This document shows, piece after piece, positions 1-11,600 of a DNA stretch of 64,000 nt (position 1 is its first letter; every line of letters starts with the position of its first letter). Both the position numbers and the translations under genes were made by a program. The notes under the pieces are model-generated. The model had not been told where the DNA came from. It made no database searches and was given only the letters and a program-made list of their open reading frames with translations. The DNA lies in the NCBI GenBank assembly GCA_951799425.1, contig OX637405.1:15969089-16033088 (forward strand). The letters run 5' to 3'. Source of the stretch: Ilex aquifolium. Taxonomy: Eukaryota; Streptophyta; Magnoliopsida; Aquifoliales; Aquifoliaceae.

Positions 1-1580
1 TCTTGCTGTGCTCCAAGCTTCTTCAATTTTGTTCCCTAATGTGCTGGTGTTATATTCAAGTGTGATACTTGTTATTCTTGAGTCCTTGTTCATTTTAGGA
101 CATGAAATGACATCACTTAAACTCCATCAAAGTACAATTAGTCTAAAAAAGGCATAGTAAAATGCTAATTTTAAGTACAAATCACCTACCGGAAGGTTTT
201 GCACACTGGAATTAACCTACTGGATCATCTATCAAACCTACAGGAAGGTTTTGCTTACTGGAAGAAAACCTACCGGTAGGTTTTGTCATCGACATACCGA
301 TAGATTTTGCTAACACATACCAGAACCTGCAACTCAGACTTTACCTGCTTGGGGGGCCCACCTCTACTTCTCCCACACATCCCCTAACATATTCTAATAC
401 AAGTATGCCTTCCTACACCTAGGATTGGAATTTGGAAGAAAAAGCATGGAAGAGGAAGAGAGAGAAAGAGGGAGGCATGGTGGGTTGCAGGTTAGGCTTA
501 TCCTAGCCTGTGCAAGTGTCAAATCACTTCCTATGGATGGGAAGTCTTCTCTCACAGACCATATAGGGGAGGATGGACGAAAATGCTAGGGGCTTACACC
601 ATTATTCAGCTACACAAGCTTTTAGAGAGAGAAGCTTCCAAGGAAGAAGAAGTTCTAGAGAGAGAAAGTTAGGTTTTTGCATTTTCTTCTCCATTTCACT
701 TGTAGTAAGCTTTAAATCACTTGTAATCTTTACTTCTTGCACTTTAATCTCCTTTATTTCAAGTGTATTTCAAGTTTAGTTACATATTCTTGTATCTACC
801 ATGTTTACATTTGGGTTTTCCTTTCCAAGCTTCACTTTTTGGGGTATGAAATGAATTTGTCTTTGTAGTTTAACTTCTTTTTGCATTAATACAAGTTTTA
901 ATCTTCATTCCATCACCATGTCTATTTACATTATGAATTTTTTTGCTTTAACTATGGATAGCTAAGTTTTTAGTTGGCTAATCCAAGGGAGATTTCATCT
1001 TGGGTATGCCAAATCAACTCTCCGTCATTCTTCCTCGTAATGTAAGGTGTTTGGTTTGACTAGATTGAGTGCGGACGTGGTTGTGAGCTCTTGATACACC
1101 ATAGACTTGTCACGGGGTATTCTTGAGCTTACACCTCCACACTAGTCGCTCACTTCCTACGAATCAATCAAGCGACGAGACACCATTGGTAGAATGTTTT
1201 GAGTTGATTTAGCATTCCCATTAGAATGACCTCTTCGGATTAGCCAACCTTGTTTACATTGCATTTTTATCAAAAAACTCCACTCACCAAAACACACAAC
1301 TACAAGATTTTACACTTTTTCATTTCTCTACAAAAATCACTTTCACCACTATTCAACCTTCCTTCCCTGAGGAGACAACCTTGGAATACCCATTCCAAGT
1401 AAAACACGACACTTTCAAGTCTCTCTTCGCTTGGGGAGCACTTTTGCACACACACATTTTCATTCACACACACGTTTTTCCCATTTGTAGCATCGAACCT
1501 GAGGGAGAGTGACACTCACTTACACACAAAATCCATATACACATTCGAGGGCTCGTGTTTGGAGATTAGGGTGAACGCCA
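1..1580 (+). mobile_element. Truncated LTR of the A-F retrotransposon family (copy A)
   Basis: The segment is the reverse complement of the sequence at 22210-23786 and shares its end with 63398-64000. Shared landmarks are a 'gagggagagtgacactc' block near 1500, the 'cttggggagcacttttg' block near 1430, and a 'ttggctaatccaagggaga' block near 975. Palindromic ACCTACCGGWAGGT-type repeats lie at 185-310. It ends in ...GAACGCCA at 1580, which is the same end as copy E read from the other strand. The 5' end lies outside the window. No coding sequence was recognised; the short open frames here are chance. Confidence 0.7.
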
Positions 1581-1950
1581 AGTAAACAGTGATCGGGTGA
1601 CATTGTGGAGGACAGATGATAGCAGAGGAGTTAGAAATGGATGAGATTTTGACATTGATTTTATTGATTGTAATTTTTATTGTAGAAAAATCATGTTTAA
1701 CTATAAAAATTATAAAAAATTAATTATGTAACCAAATGAGTGATAATATGATGTCTAATATTATAACAAAGTTATCATGCAACACTTGAAAATGAAAATT
1801 TATTGGGATAATATAATGATATTAATTATGCTTGCTTGTTGGCTGACAAAGGGTAATTTTGGTATTTTCATAAAATATTTAGTCAAATCATTACTTTATC
1901 TACTGATAGAGGCAAAAGTTACTGTAAAGGGGGTGTCATCGATTTGAAAG
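1581..1950. other. Unassigned AT-rich stretch
   Basis: No gene, structural RNA or transposon end can be supported here. It lies between the end of LTR copy A and the first sequence that matches the H-family internal region. It may be a degraded internal part of one of these elements. Confidence 0.4.
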
Positions 1951-3990
1951 TATAAATCAGAATGGGGTGTAGTGAAGTTTCAGAATCGGGAGGGAGCATC
2001 ATTGAATTTAGACCTAACTATAGGGTGTGTGGATGAAATTTTCCCTAAATTCATTATGCTATGTTCCTTGAATAGTCTCATTATACTTGATTGGGTCAAT
2101 GTTGATTCTATGAATGATTGCTTGACTTTGAATTATTCGCATAGGAAATGTGTTACCAAAAACTCTTGAGATATGATTTTAGGTCATTTTTGATATAATT
2201 TGAGCCTTTTTAAATAGAAATTTAATTCTCATACCACATATAATAACCAAGTCACGAATATGATATAATATGTCTTACCTTAGTTGTCCCAAGATTGAGT
2301 TGTTAGTGTTTATGAATGGTTTGAGGTTGGTTGAGAAATACTTAAGGGAAAGGTGAAATTTTGCATATTTGTGAATATTTACATTTGTTACTTACTAGAA
2401 AAAAAAGATATATTTTCTACTATAAAAAAAAAAGAGAAGAAATAGCAAGAATGCATTTAAAAAAAAAAGGATTATGAGCAAGTGTTGTGAATAGTGCTTC
2501 TAAAGGTTGATGAGAGAAAGTTTGTCAAGGAGTAAGGTTGTGTAATGTATTATTTTCTCGGGATAATGTTTTGAACTCCTAAATATCCTTCATTTTAGCA
2601 AACCCCTCTTAAGCAACACCCTATAGTGCTCAATAGGACAAGCGGATGAGGAGCAGGGATCGCCCTTGGGGCCACTTGAGCGGTCCCAAGGTTGTTCAAA
2701 CAGTTTGCTCTTCCTAGGTCAACTTGAAATTTATTTTTCATTCCCAAGACCACCGCCCTATGACCACCCTCCCACCGATCAAACAATTGTTCACGAATTT
2801 GAGTTTTCATGTCGACCAAGATTATCCTTATTTCAGGCCTATATATATAGGGAAAACCTTTCTTCTAGATAGGGTAAGCCTATTATGAGTATTTTGAGAG
2901 AGAAATCTTATCTTCTACGTTGAGAGCTTCAACCACAACCCTAGATCCCTAACCCCAAAGGCTAACCATCTAGTGATTCGTATTCAACCTCACAACTAGG
3001 AGAAGAAGAGCTTGCTTGGGTAAGACAAAACCCATTAGAGTGTGCAAACCGAGAGCCTTGGGTATGAAGCCTTGAAGATTGCTCGAGGCCTCGAGGATCC
3101 ATTGCGGTAGAGAATCCAAGTGAAGCTACCCATAACGTTGAAGACGGAGTTTCGACGGAGAGATCAATTGAAGTAAATGAGCATCTAGCCATGTGGATTG
3201 ATTGAGGTAGAAGACTCGAGTACTTGTACAATGACTTTGGGTTTAGTGGTTTAGGCTTTGATAAACCGAGAAGCTTCCCTACAATTTTTCTTGAGAAGGT
3301 TCTTTATGTCAACAAATCACTTGTGTTATTACATATACACTTGTGATACACAGGCACTATGTGTTTGATGAATTGATTATTTAAATCTACATATAACATA
3401 TAGTTGCTTGATTGGATTTAAGTTGCCTTGGTTGGGATCGCCGTGTGAGATTAAGTGTAAATCAACAAATTGATAAAATCAATACATTAATCTTCATGGG
3501 TGTTTTGGGTTGCGGTGTTTGAAAAGGGTTTCTCACTTAATTTACATATTATAATGTGACGAGGTAGTTGTGGTAGATTTATGTTAAAATTAGTTGCCAT
3601 TTGAGCTTAAATTATAATAACCTATTCACCCTCCCTCTAAGTCTAACATGCGATTTCCTGTGTATCATCAAGTGGAAAGATCCCACATGTGAAGTGTTGT
3701 ATTTTTCCAACAATATATATTGTTGTTTTATATTTGGTAAAAGTTATATGTTAAAATTCAGGGATCAATAAATTAATGAAAGTTTGTAGGTATTTTCACT
3801 GAAAACCTTCACGAGACTAAACTCGTCCATTGGGAGAAACTTAAGGGTTTAAAGCCTTGTTGCATATGCTAAATGCAATCGTGAGACCAACAACACTTAA
3901 TTAGTTTCTTATTTTATTAGGTTTTATTTTTAGCTTTTAATTTTGGATCCAGGTATTCCTAGGGACTAGTAATATTCAAGTTATGGTGTA
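1951..3990 (+). mobile_element. Internal 3' region of an H-like Athila/Tat-type element
   Basis: About 2050-2600 matches, in reverse complement, the H-element internal sequence now split between 58817-59050 and 48120-48516. About 3690-3990 matches 47354-47640, including the block before the LTR ('gggactagtaatattcaag'). The polypurine tract seen as GGTTGGGGGGTG in H is degraded here to 'caagttatggtg'. The part between about 2600 and 3690 is foreign and described separately. No open gag or pol remains. This copy lacks the gypsy insertion that splits H, so it shows what the uninterrupted region looked like. Confidence 0.6.
2600..3690 (+). mobile_element. Probable copia-like LTR remnant
   Basis: A TATA-like 'ctatatatatagg' at about 2840 is followed by a leader-like stretch. 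Near 3625 comes 'cctattcaccctccctc', a block that resembles the end of many plant Ty1/copia LTRs. The segment interrupts the H-like internal region. I could not define clean TG...CA ends or a target duplication, and no copia coding sequence is present, so the class assignment is tentative. Confidence 0.35.
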
Positions 3991-5299
3991 ATTAATGACT
4001 AATTACATAATACTTAAGCTTATATGTGATGAATTATTGAGTTTTCTATTTTGACTTGTGTTTTTATTGTTTGACCTATTTATCAGGTAAAACAGTTGAA
4101 TTGAAGTATTATTTACGACACTTGGTAAATTGGATGATTGAGGGAAGGAGCAAAACGAACCTAGGGAAGACTACATGGCCACTTGAAGCAATGGGCCCAG
4201 TTTTGGAGTAAGTTGGATATCCATGGAAGACCTATATTCGTCCTAGATTGTTGGAGCATAAAAACCGGGGAGAGCCAGATAAGTAGTGTCGCTCAGACGC
4301 AAGTCTAACCATCCAGACGCAATGATTGATGATTACTGGATTGATTCTTTTTAACGAAGATGGAATTGAATTACGAAAATCAAGAAGACCGTCCAGATGC
4401 AGCTATGATTGTCTGGACACAAGTATTAAAGTTTTGTTCTAGAAAATTAATGATGTTCGGACACCTAGAAGACTGTGTGAACGCTATTGACGATACGTCC
4501 GTCCGAACGCAACTGTTATCATCCATACACGCCTATTTATTTACAAATTCCAGTGAATTCTCACTCTCCGAACACGGGAAGAATTGTTCGGACACGTCGT
4601 GGAATCTTGTCTCCGTACTGTGACCTACTTGGACCCCTATGCTCCGTTTGGTACGAAGAATGAAAAGTAGGAATGATGGAAAGTAGGAGGGATACACTTT
4701 CTATCCTTCAAGGAAGGAAAGTATGAATGATACGCTTTCCTTCCTTTGTGTTTAGTTGGATGGATGAAAAATACAAATGACTAATTTTTTTTTTTTTTGT
4801 GCTGGCTAAGATTAGGGGTGATAATCGAGTCGTATCGTGTCAGATTCGTGTTGAGTCATTTTGGATTTGTGTCGAACATTAGTTAAACCTAACTCAACTC
4901 ATTTAACTAATTGTGTCGTGTCGAGTTGTGAGTTGACCTGTTTATTTTTATTTTTTATTTTTTATTTTTTATTTTTTATTTTTAAATTTATTTTTAAAAA
5001 TTTTAAAATATATATTATATCATTGTTTTTTTATATGAAATTAATGTATATATTAAAAGATATATAGACAAATAAGATACATCTCAACACAAACAATTAA
5101 CTTTTCATCCATTTTCCTTCCTATTTTGGAGGGATTGATTTTAGTTAGAGGTGGCAATTGGGTGGATTGGGTTGATTATGAGTTGGGTTAAATTGGGTTG
5201 GGCTAAAATAAATATAATCTATTTGTCACTCACGTAATAAAAAGGGTTATAATTGGTTTGATTTATAACGGGTTGAGTTAAACCCATTAACCCATAAAT

Positions 5300-5870
5300 C
5301 ACACACACACACACAATTACACCAAAATAAACACACACACTACTACATTAAATACATACATACACATATACTATTACACCAAAATACACACACTAATGCA
5401 CCAAAATACACACACACAATATTACACTAAAATACACAAACACTTGCACCAAAATACACATATTACTACACCAAAATACACGCATACACACACATACATA
5501 CTATTACACTAAAATACACACACATACTATTACACCAAAATACACACACTACTACACCAAAATGTACACACACTATTACACCAAAATACACACACAATAT
5601 TACACTAAAACACACACACATTTACACCAAAATACACACACTACTACACCAAAATACACGCATACATGCGCATACATGCAATTATACCAAAATACACACA
5701 CACACATACTATTACACCAAAACACACACACTTACACCAAAATAAACACACTAATCAACAAAAAAATATACACAGTGTCGCACACACAGTGTCGCTCGCA
5801 AACACACAATCTTGAAACAATGGGACATACAAACACTTACACATTGACAAAATAAAAACACAAACACAAG
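5300..5870 (+). repeat. Minisatellite built on 'caccaaaatacacac'
   Basis: Units of about 20-40 bp contain 'acaccaaaatacacac' followed by a variable TACTATTACAC or ACACA stretch. They repeat many times with substitutions and small indels. The array sits inside the left part of the hAT element. An open frame across it simply translates the repeat (HTYTKTHT-like) and is not a credible gene. Confidence 0.85.
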
Positions 5871-5912
5871 TACTGTTCCATCGCATAGCATATTTCATAC
5901 TAATAATTCACA

Positions 5913-6026
5913 TCAATCCTTCATCATAACAAGAATAGAGCGAGACTTTCTACCTCGTTTTCCAATAATGGAACTTTCTTCACCATAATCAACATTATCT
6001 TCCCTTATATTATCTCTTGAAGACAT
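5913..6026 (-). pseudogene. 37-residue reading frame in the hAT element, possible transposase N-terminus remnant
   Basis: The frame starts at an ATG whose complement is at 6024-6026 and ends at TGA (5913-5915). It encodes an acidic stretch followed by a basic KRGRKSRS segment. An acidic then basic leader before a BED finger is common in hAT transposases, but nothing downstream continues as BED or hATC. I therefore call it only a possible leftover of the lost transposase. It could be chance. Confidence 0.25.
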
Positions 6027-8250
6027 GGCGACCTCAATATGAATCTACACCCACAAATGGTATCTAAGTAAGGAAAATGAGGTATGAGATGTCATAACAC
6101 AGACCCACAAATTCATATACTACCTCGCACACTCGAAAGGAAAACAACCCAATATTCTAATACATAAATATGTAAACTGAAATATAAAGTAAAATCATAA
6201 GCAAATCTAACAAAAATGAGAAACCGAATTGCATCCCAACACATATAATGAATATTGCAATGACATAATTAAATAGTAGAAAAAAGCCCATGGATCTAAA
6301 TGTCTTAAGCTACATTTTAGTCTTCCACATGAATATAGGAATGGTGAAACAGAATTTCAGAAGAAATGATAGTTAGCAACCATTTGAATCATAAAAACTA
6401 AAAGGGCATATAACAAGAAGCAATACTAAGCCAAAACTAAACATGACCATCATTATTAAAAGCAAAATATCATCAATGCAGCTGATTCTCAGGTGAAACT
6501 ACAGGTAAAATATCATATTGGCTAGTTACCACCAAAAAATATCAAAGCTACAAATTTGTGGGTCTGTGTTATGACATCTCACTCAATGATTTTCCTATTG
6601 GTTAGTATTCTATTTTTTGCTGGGTCACGACCTTCCATAGTTGTAAGGGTCCCAATATTTTGATTTTTACAACCAACACTAGAGATTTAGAAGCCTATAT
6701 GATGTCAAGCACAATTCATTCCGACTCGAACCATTTGCATGAAACTTTTCCAATCTTGCAACGAATTTGGATTGTTCCAAGTGGTAAGTGTTGTTTTTCC
6801 CATTCCTTCCCACCCTCCCCCCTCCCCTGTGCAATAACCATCAAGTGGTAAGTGTTGTCATTTCTATCTCCCCAACGGATTAACGAAACATTTTCAATTT
6901 AATTTTTTTTTCCCAATAATCAATTTAATAAACCCAGTTTAAGTCTGGCCTTCTCATTTAAAATAACCTGACCATCAGCCAGTTTATAAAAATCAGAAAA
7001 CTATAGTCTGTTAGGTGCATAAATGTAATGCTCTAATAAATGCCATAATTAACTTCATCAAGCAACCAGAAATCATGTACATCCTTTGACAAAGCTTAGG
7101 TACATAGCTCTTTCCAGTCATTTATAGTACACAACCACATTGCCTTCATACTGACTCTACCATCATATCATATCCTACTAAAGGTTCATAGAGATGAAAA
7201 AAAATAAAAACAAATCAGTTATTGCTAATAAGTCAGTCCATTCCCAGTATCTCTAGCTTTTGGGCATTTCATCAAACACGTTGTAGGCATGTCACAACTG
7301 GTCAAAAAACAAATGATCAAAACAATCCAAAACAACGAATTTGAAGCAATGTAGGAGGACAAAAGCGTTAGACTACTGTATAATTACACAAACTCAAGAG
7401 GGAATTGGAGATCGAGACAAGAAGGAACGAAAAGAATGCAAGAAAAATATCAGAAAAAAGGAAAGGAAAACGTATAGAAAAATTTAATCGGTGATCGAGC
7501 TGAAGACGAATGGTGAAATCAACGAATTAGTTGTTCCGGTCATCGAGAAAACGCAGATCCCGACGTTTCGCTGCAAGAATTCTCCGGCATTTTGGCTTTT
7601 AACGTCAAATAGACTCCATGGAGGCTAACGGCTGGACTGGAGTATGGAGAGATGGCCTGGTATGTGTATTTATGATTCATTGGTTTTTATTTTAAGAAGG
7701 AAACCCAATGGGTACCTATTTTAAATCCGATTTAACCCATAAATTTAAACTAAATAATAGTACCCAACCCATTTTTAACCCAAATTAATAAAACATGTAG
7801 CCAACCCATTAATTTATGGGCGAATTAGGCGGGTTAGTGGGTTGTAGGCAAGAATTGCCACCCCTAATTTTAGTGATTTGGAAGGAAAGCTAATTCATCC
7901 ACTTTTCCATCCTTCCTACTTTCATTCCTTACCAAACATGATGTTTTATCTATCCCTCCCACTTTCTATCCTTCCAACTTTCCATCCTTCCATTTTTCTA
8001 TCGTACCAAACAGAGCACTAATTCGAGAAGACCTCTTACTTACCTATTCCTAGGACTTCAGTATTTGTAGTACCTCTCATCTATTGAGAGGGGATTCTCA
8101 TTCTAGCCTTTCTTCATTATTTTCCAAATTTTGGAGATTTATCATGTAAAAATAGAAATATAATTTTCTATACGCTGTTATTTCTCAGTGTTTTTTTTTT
8201 CTTTATTGATGTGATGATGTTTCTTTCTCATTGAAACTCCCCGTTTTATG

Positions 8251-8666
8251 AGGACACCCGTCCCTGCCATTCAACTCATATTTCCTATCGTCATTGTACA
8301 TCCATCCAAGCATTCTTCTTAAATTAGGGTGTATTCTGAACTACATTACCATCCAATCAATATGACGTTTGGCCGTTAAATTGATACTTAAATTAACTGT
8401 TCAAAGCTACTCCATAAATGGCAGGTTTTGAAGGGTTCAACCTGAAACCTTTTAAGACATCCCAAAACAGAAAACACTAAACCATTGTAAAAAGTACTTT
8501 GCAAAGAACATGGCAACTATTTTCCGTAAGTGCGTACTTTCTTTCTTATAGAATACGTCATTTTCTCACTTTGGAAAAATCTTCCCCACAAATCTGAGGA
8601 AGAACTGTTTATTCTCTTCCACTGAGATTGGCCACTTGATTATTTTCCAGATTTTTTTACCCGAAA
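8251..8666 (+). promoter_or_regulatory. Upstream region and 5' leader of the glucanase gene
   Basis: This is the sequence between the last recognisable transposon and the start codon. I see no strong TATA box at a standard distance. The stretch just before the ATG is pyrimidine-rich ('ttactttcttattttccag' style), as plant leaders often are. The true transcription start cannot be set from the sequence. Transposon sequence lies within about 0.4 kb of the start codon. Confidence 0.35.
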
Positions 8667-11600
8667 ATGTCAAGAATGGTGCTGCTTTTCTGCTATGTTT
8701 TATTGTTCGTGGGGCTTCTGAACGCCTGTGTACAGGTTGAAGGTCTTGGAGTGAACTGGGGTACGGTAGCAACCCACAAACTGACGCCTAAAGTAGTTCT
8801 TCAGATGCTGAAAGACAACGGTATTCAGAAGGTGAAGCTTTTTGGCTTCTACAACAAGATCTTAAGTGCTCTGGCTGGTTCCGGGATTGAAGTCATGGTG
8901 GCAATTGACAATGATCAGCTTGTGGTTCTCAACAATTATGGCAAAGCCAAGTATTTTGTACAGCAAAATGTTACTCGTTACAATCCCAAATCCAGTAAAG
9001 GTGTTAACATTACGTAAGATTTCTGGTTCTCTTCCGTCCATTGTGCTCCCTAAGTGATTAATGACATAAATGGGTTTGCAATATTCCAGCCTCAAATCTG
9101 AATACTCGCGCTATATATGTGGAGAATCGTATTGTTTTGCTTAGATAAAGCATCGTTGTATATTCATGATTAGTTGAATTTTGCATACGCATCAATGCAT
9201 GAATAACCAAGCGGCTTCCATGGAAGATTATCATACTAATGTAAATGCAGTACTAGATGTGGAATCCGGTAAAGAGCTGATGTGACTTGTTTATTGGTTC
9301 AGTTAGTTTTGTTTCCATTTTCCTATGTGTTCCACGCTACGTATTCCAGAACTTTGCAAATATCTGTTGGAATAAATTAAACAGTTCTATCTTTTATTTT
9401 TCTCTTGAGACCTAATTTAATAACCTAATTTAATGATATAATTCACTATGATATTTGGATTAACTATAGGTCCTATTAAATTTTAAAATTTAATGTTGAT
9501 TCAATAATTCTAATAAAATTACATTATTAGGTTAATAAAATAAGTCAAAGTTTAAACAATATTACTTTTAATATATTGGATTATTTTATTTCATGCATAC
9601 GTGGAAGAATTTTCCATGAGATATGACGGTTTGGTATAGGAACTTTAAACTTGAGTTCAAATTTGACTTTTCAAACAATTGCAATTCATTTGGGCAGTCC
9701 AAACCGTTGCATCTGAAATGTCCGAACAATTGTGTTCTTTCTATTGCTATTTGATGTTGCAACGGTCAACTGTACAGAAAATAAAAATTCCTCCGCAATG
9801 GCACTTTGTCAACCGCCTTTTGTTCCCAGCGGTTTGGCAAACCCCATTGCCCATATCACGGCGGTGAATGGGTGTTTTTTGTGAGATAAAAAACAGCCAG
9901 CAACTTTAGTCCTCTTATATCATTTGTTCTTCACTTAATTATTTTTTCTTCTCTAATTTTTTTGAGGATTTTAATTATACCAATTTTTGGGCAACTCAAT
10001 TAGAATCAAATTCATTCCCCCCTCTTCAGTGTATGGGAATCCTAAGAAGATTTAAGGATCTTTTTCTAGTTTGCCCCCACTATGCATTGGAGAGTTGTAC
10101 TCTGGTAGGATCTTTCTATGATTCTCTCTCACTCGATTACGTTAATTTGTTGAGATGATGCCTCAAGGGGAGTTCATGGAAAAAAGTCCAGATGAGACAT
10201 TTGACTTCTTTGATATCATATTGACTTTAACTCTATCATTCCCCCCTCTTCAGTGTATGGGAACCCTGAGAAGTTCTTGCCTTTGAGTCTCAATTGAATC
10301 TTAGAGATGCTGCAGTTTACTAATACATTTACATGGGGAGGCTCAGTTGTTTTAGGACAGTGTTTCAACGTGCCTCATAAGTCCTCACAAGCTAGCTATT
10401 TCTTAATTGTTTTATATTGTGTTTAATTGCATTTTTTTAATTATTAGTTTAGTTTTATACATGTGTCAATAGTTATATAACATGCATCTACCATATATCA
10501 TTTACTACTGTCAAAACTAGTTTATTGTATTGTTACTGTTTTCATAAATTTATCCATTATTTAGTTTAATTATTAAATTATATGTGCTAGGATTATTCTT
10601 TTCATGTGGATAAATTGGGAATCACTTTGAAATTTGTTATAACAACATCTCTATCCAATTCCTGCCTTCATTCTAATATTCCTTTCTTAATCCATGGTTG
10701 CTTTTTCCACCAATTTTACATAATGGCATAGAGATTTTCCTTTTTGCACTCTTAATGTAATTTTGTTGTGTAGTAAATGACGGATTCATCCCATCCATTA
10801 CCCATTCCCTCCAATTTACCTGTCTATCCGATGAGTAACACGTCAAAAGAATTTATTTAGACAGCTAAGATTCTTTTTAATAAACCAAAGTCCCTGATCA
10901 AATTTAACTTCACATTCTCACGTTAAAACAAACAGAGGCCATAATGTTGGACGCAAATTTTGGCACTGAAATCTCCTACATATTTGACTTTAGATCTGGT
11001 TCATTTTGTCAAGAAAATCTTTCATCTTCATCAAAATATTCATCTTTTCCATTCTTGTTCATTACATTCTTAATATTAGTCGCTTGGATTTCATCTCCAT
11101 TTTTGGCAATTGAGGTCCATTCAATGTCCCAAAGTTTGTCTTCAATAAGTTTAGCACTCCTATTAATATTTCACGAGTAATGCTATGTTACCCAAATGTA
11201 CAACCCAAATTTACATTCCAAATGAAAGGGGATCATTGGATCAGTGGGTTCCATTTAAAAAAGTTGATGAGACTCATTCATCAAATGGTCTCTCTTCATT
11301 TGGAATACAAATTTGAATTACAAATTTGAGTTACATAGTATTTCTCATATTTCACTCTCTAATATACAACATTCTAGTTTCTTGAATCAAATCTTCATCT
11401 ATCACAACAAAGATGTAGATGACATATTCTAAAGAGTGTTTGAATGTTTCAGGTCAATATAGCATGTTCCAATTATTGGGCACGTACTTTTTGAATGATT
11501 TTTGTCTATTCATCAAAATGAATTTCATTTGAGACTTTTTTCAAACATATCATGAGCAAGATAGCTTTCCAATAATTGCACTGTTTTCACCCAAAAATAA

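Larger units (their letters stand above)
5146..7866. mobile_element. Non-autonomous hAT-like element with 8-bp TSD
   Basis: The ends are TAGAGGTGGCAATT at 5146 and AATTGCCACCCCTA at 7866, an inverted pair with one mismatch. The flanks are a perfect 8-bp direct repeat ATTTTAGT (5138-5145 and 7867-7874). An 8-bp duplication with a TAGGGGTGGCAA-type end is typical of plant hAT elements. Subterminal parts at both ends carry GGGTTRGGTT-like repeats. No hAT transposase domain is open. The interior holds a tandem repeat (5300-5870) and a 37-residue minus-strand reading frame (5913-6026). Confidence 0.8.
4640..8017. mobile_element. PIF/Harbinger-like MITE (about 0.65 kb) carrying a hAT insertion
   Basis: The terminal inverted repeats are TGCTCCGTTTGGTACG at the left and its near-exact complement at the right (one mismatch in the first 16). 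The outer ends are flanked by CTA at 4637-4639 and 8018-8020. The inner arms remain similar ('gaaagtaggagggat' versus 'gaaagtgggaggga'). Without the nested 2.7-kb element and its duplication, the MITE would be about 650 bp. It has no coding capacity. The PIF/Harbinger assignment rests on the 3-bp duplication and the GTTTGG-type terminus; class is inferred, boundaries are seen. Confidence 0.65.
3991..8250 (+). mobile_element. LTR of the H-like element, split by a MITE
   Basis: After the degraded polypurine tract, the LTR would begin at about 3991 and run to 4639. It resumes at 8018 once the MITE is removed. The part at about 8080-8110 ('ctctcatctattgagaggg') matches the H LTR near 46765 and 61410 in reverse complement. 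The left part carries repeated GTCCRRACGC-like motifs (4300-4600). The 3' end is lost somewhere before the glucanase gene. Divergence from H is high. Confidence 0.5.

Noticed and set aside
5562-5855. 97-codon His/Thr-rich frame
   Set aside because: It is a translation of the 'caccaaaatacacac' minisatellite.
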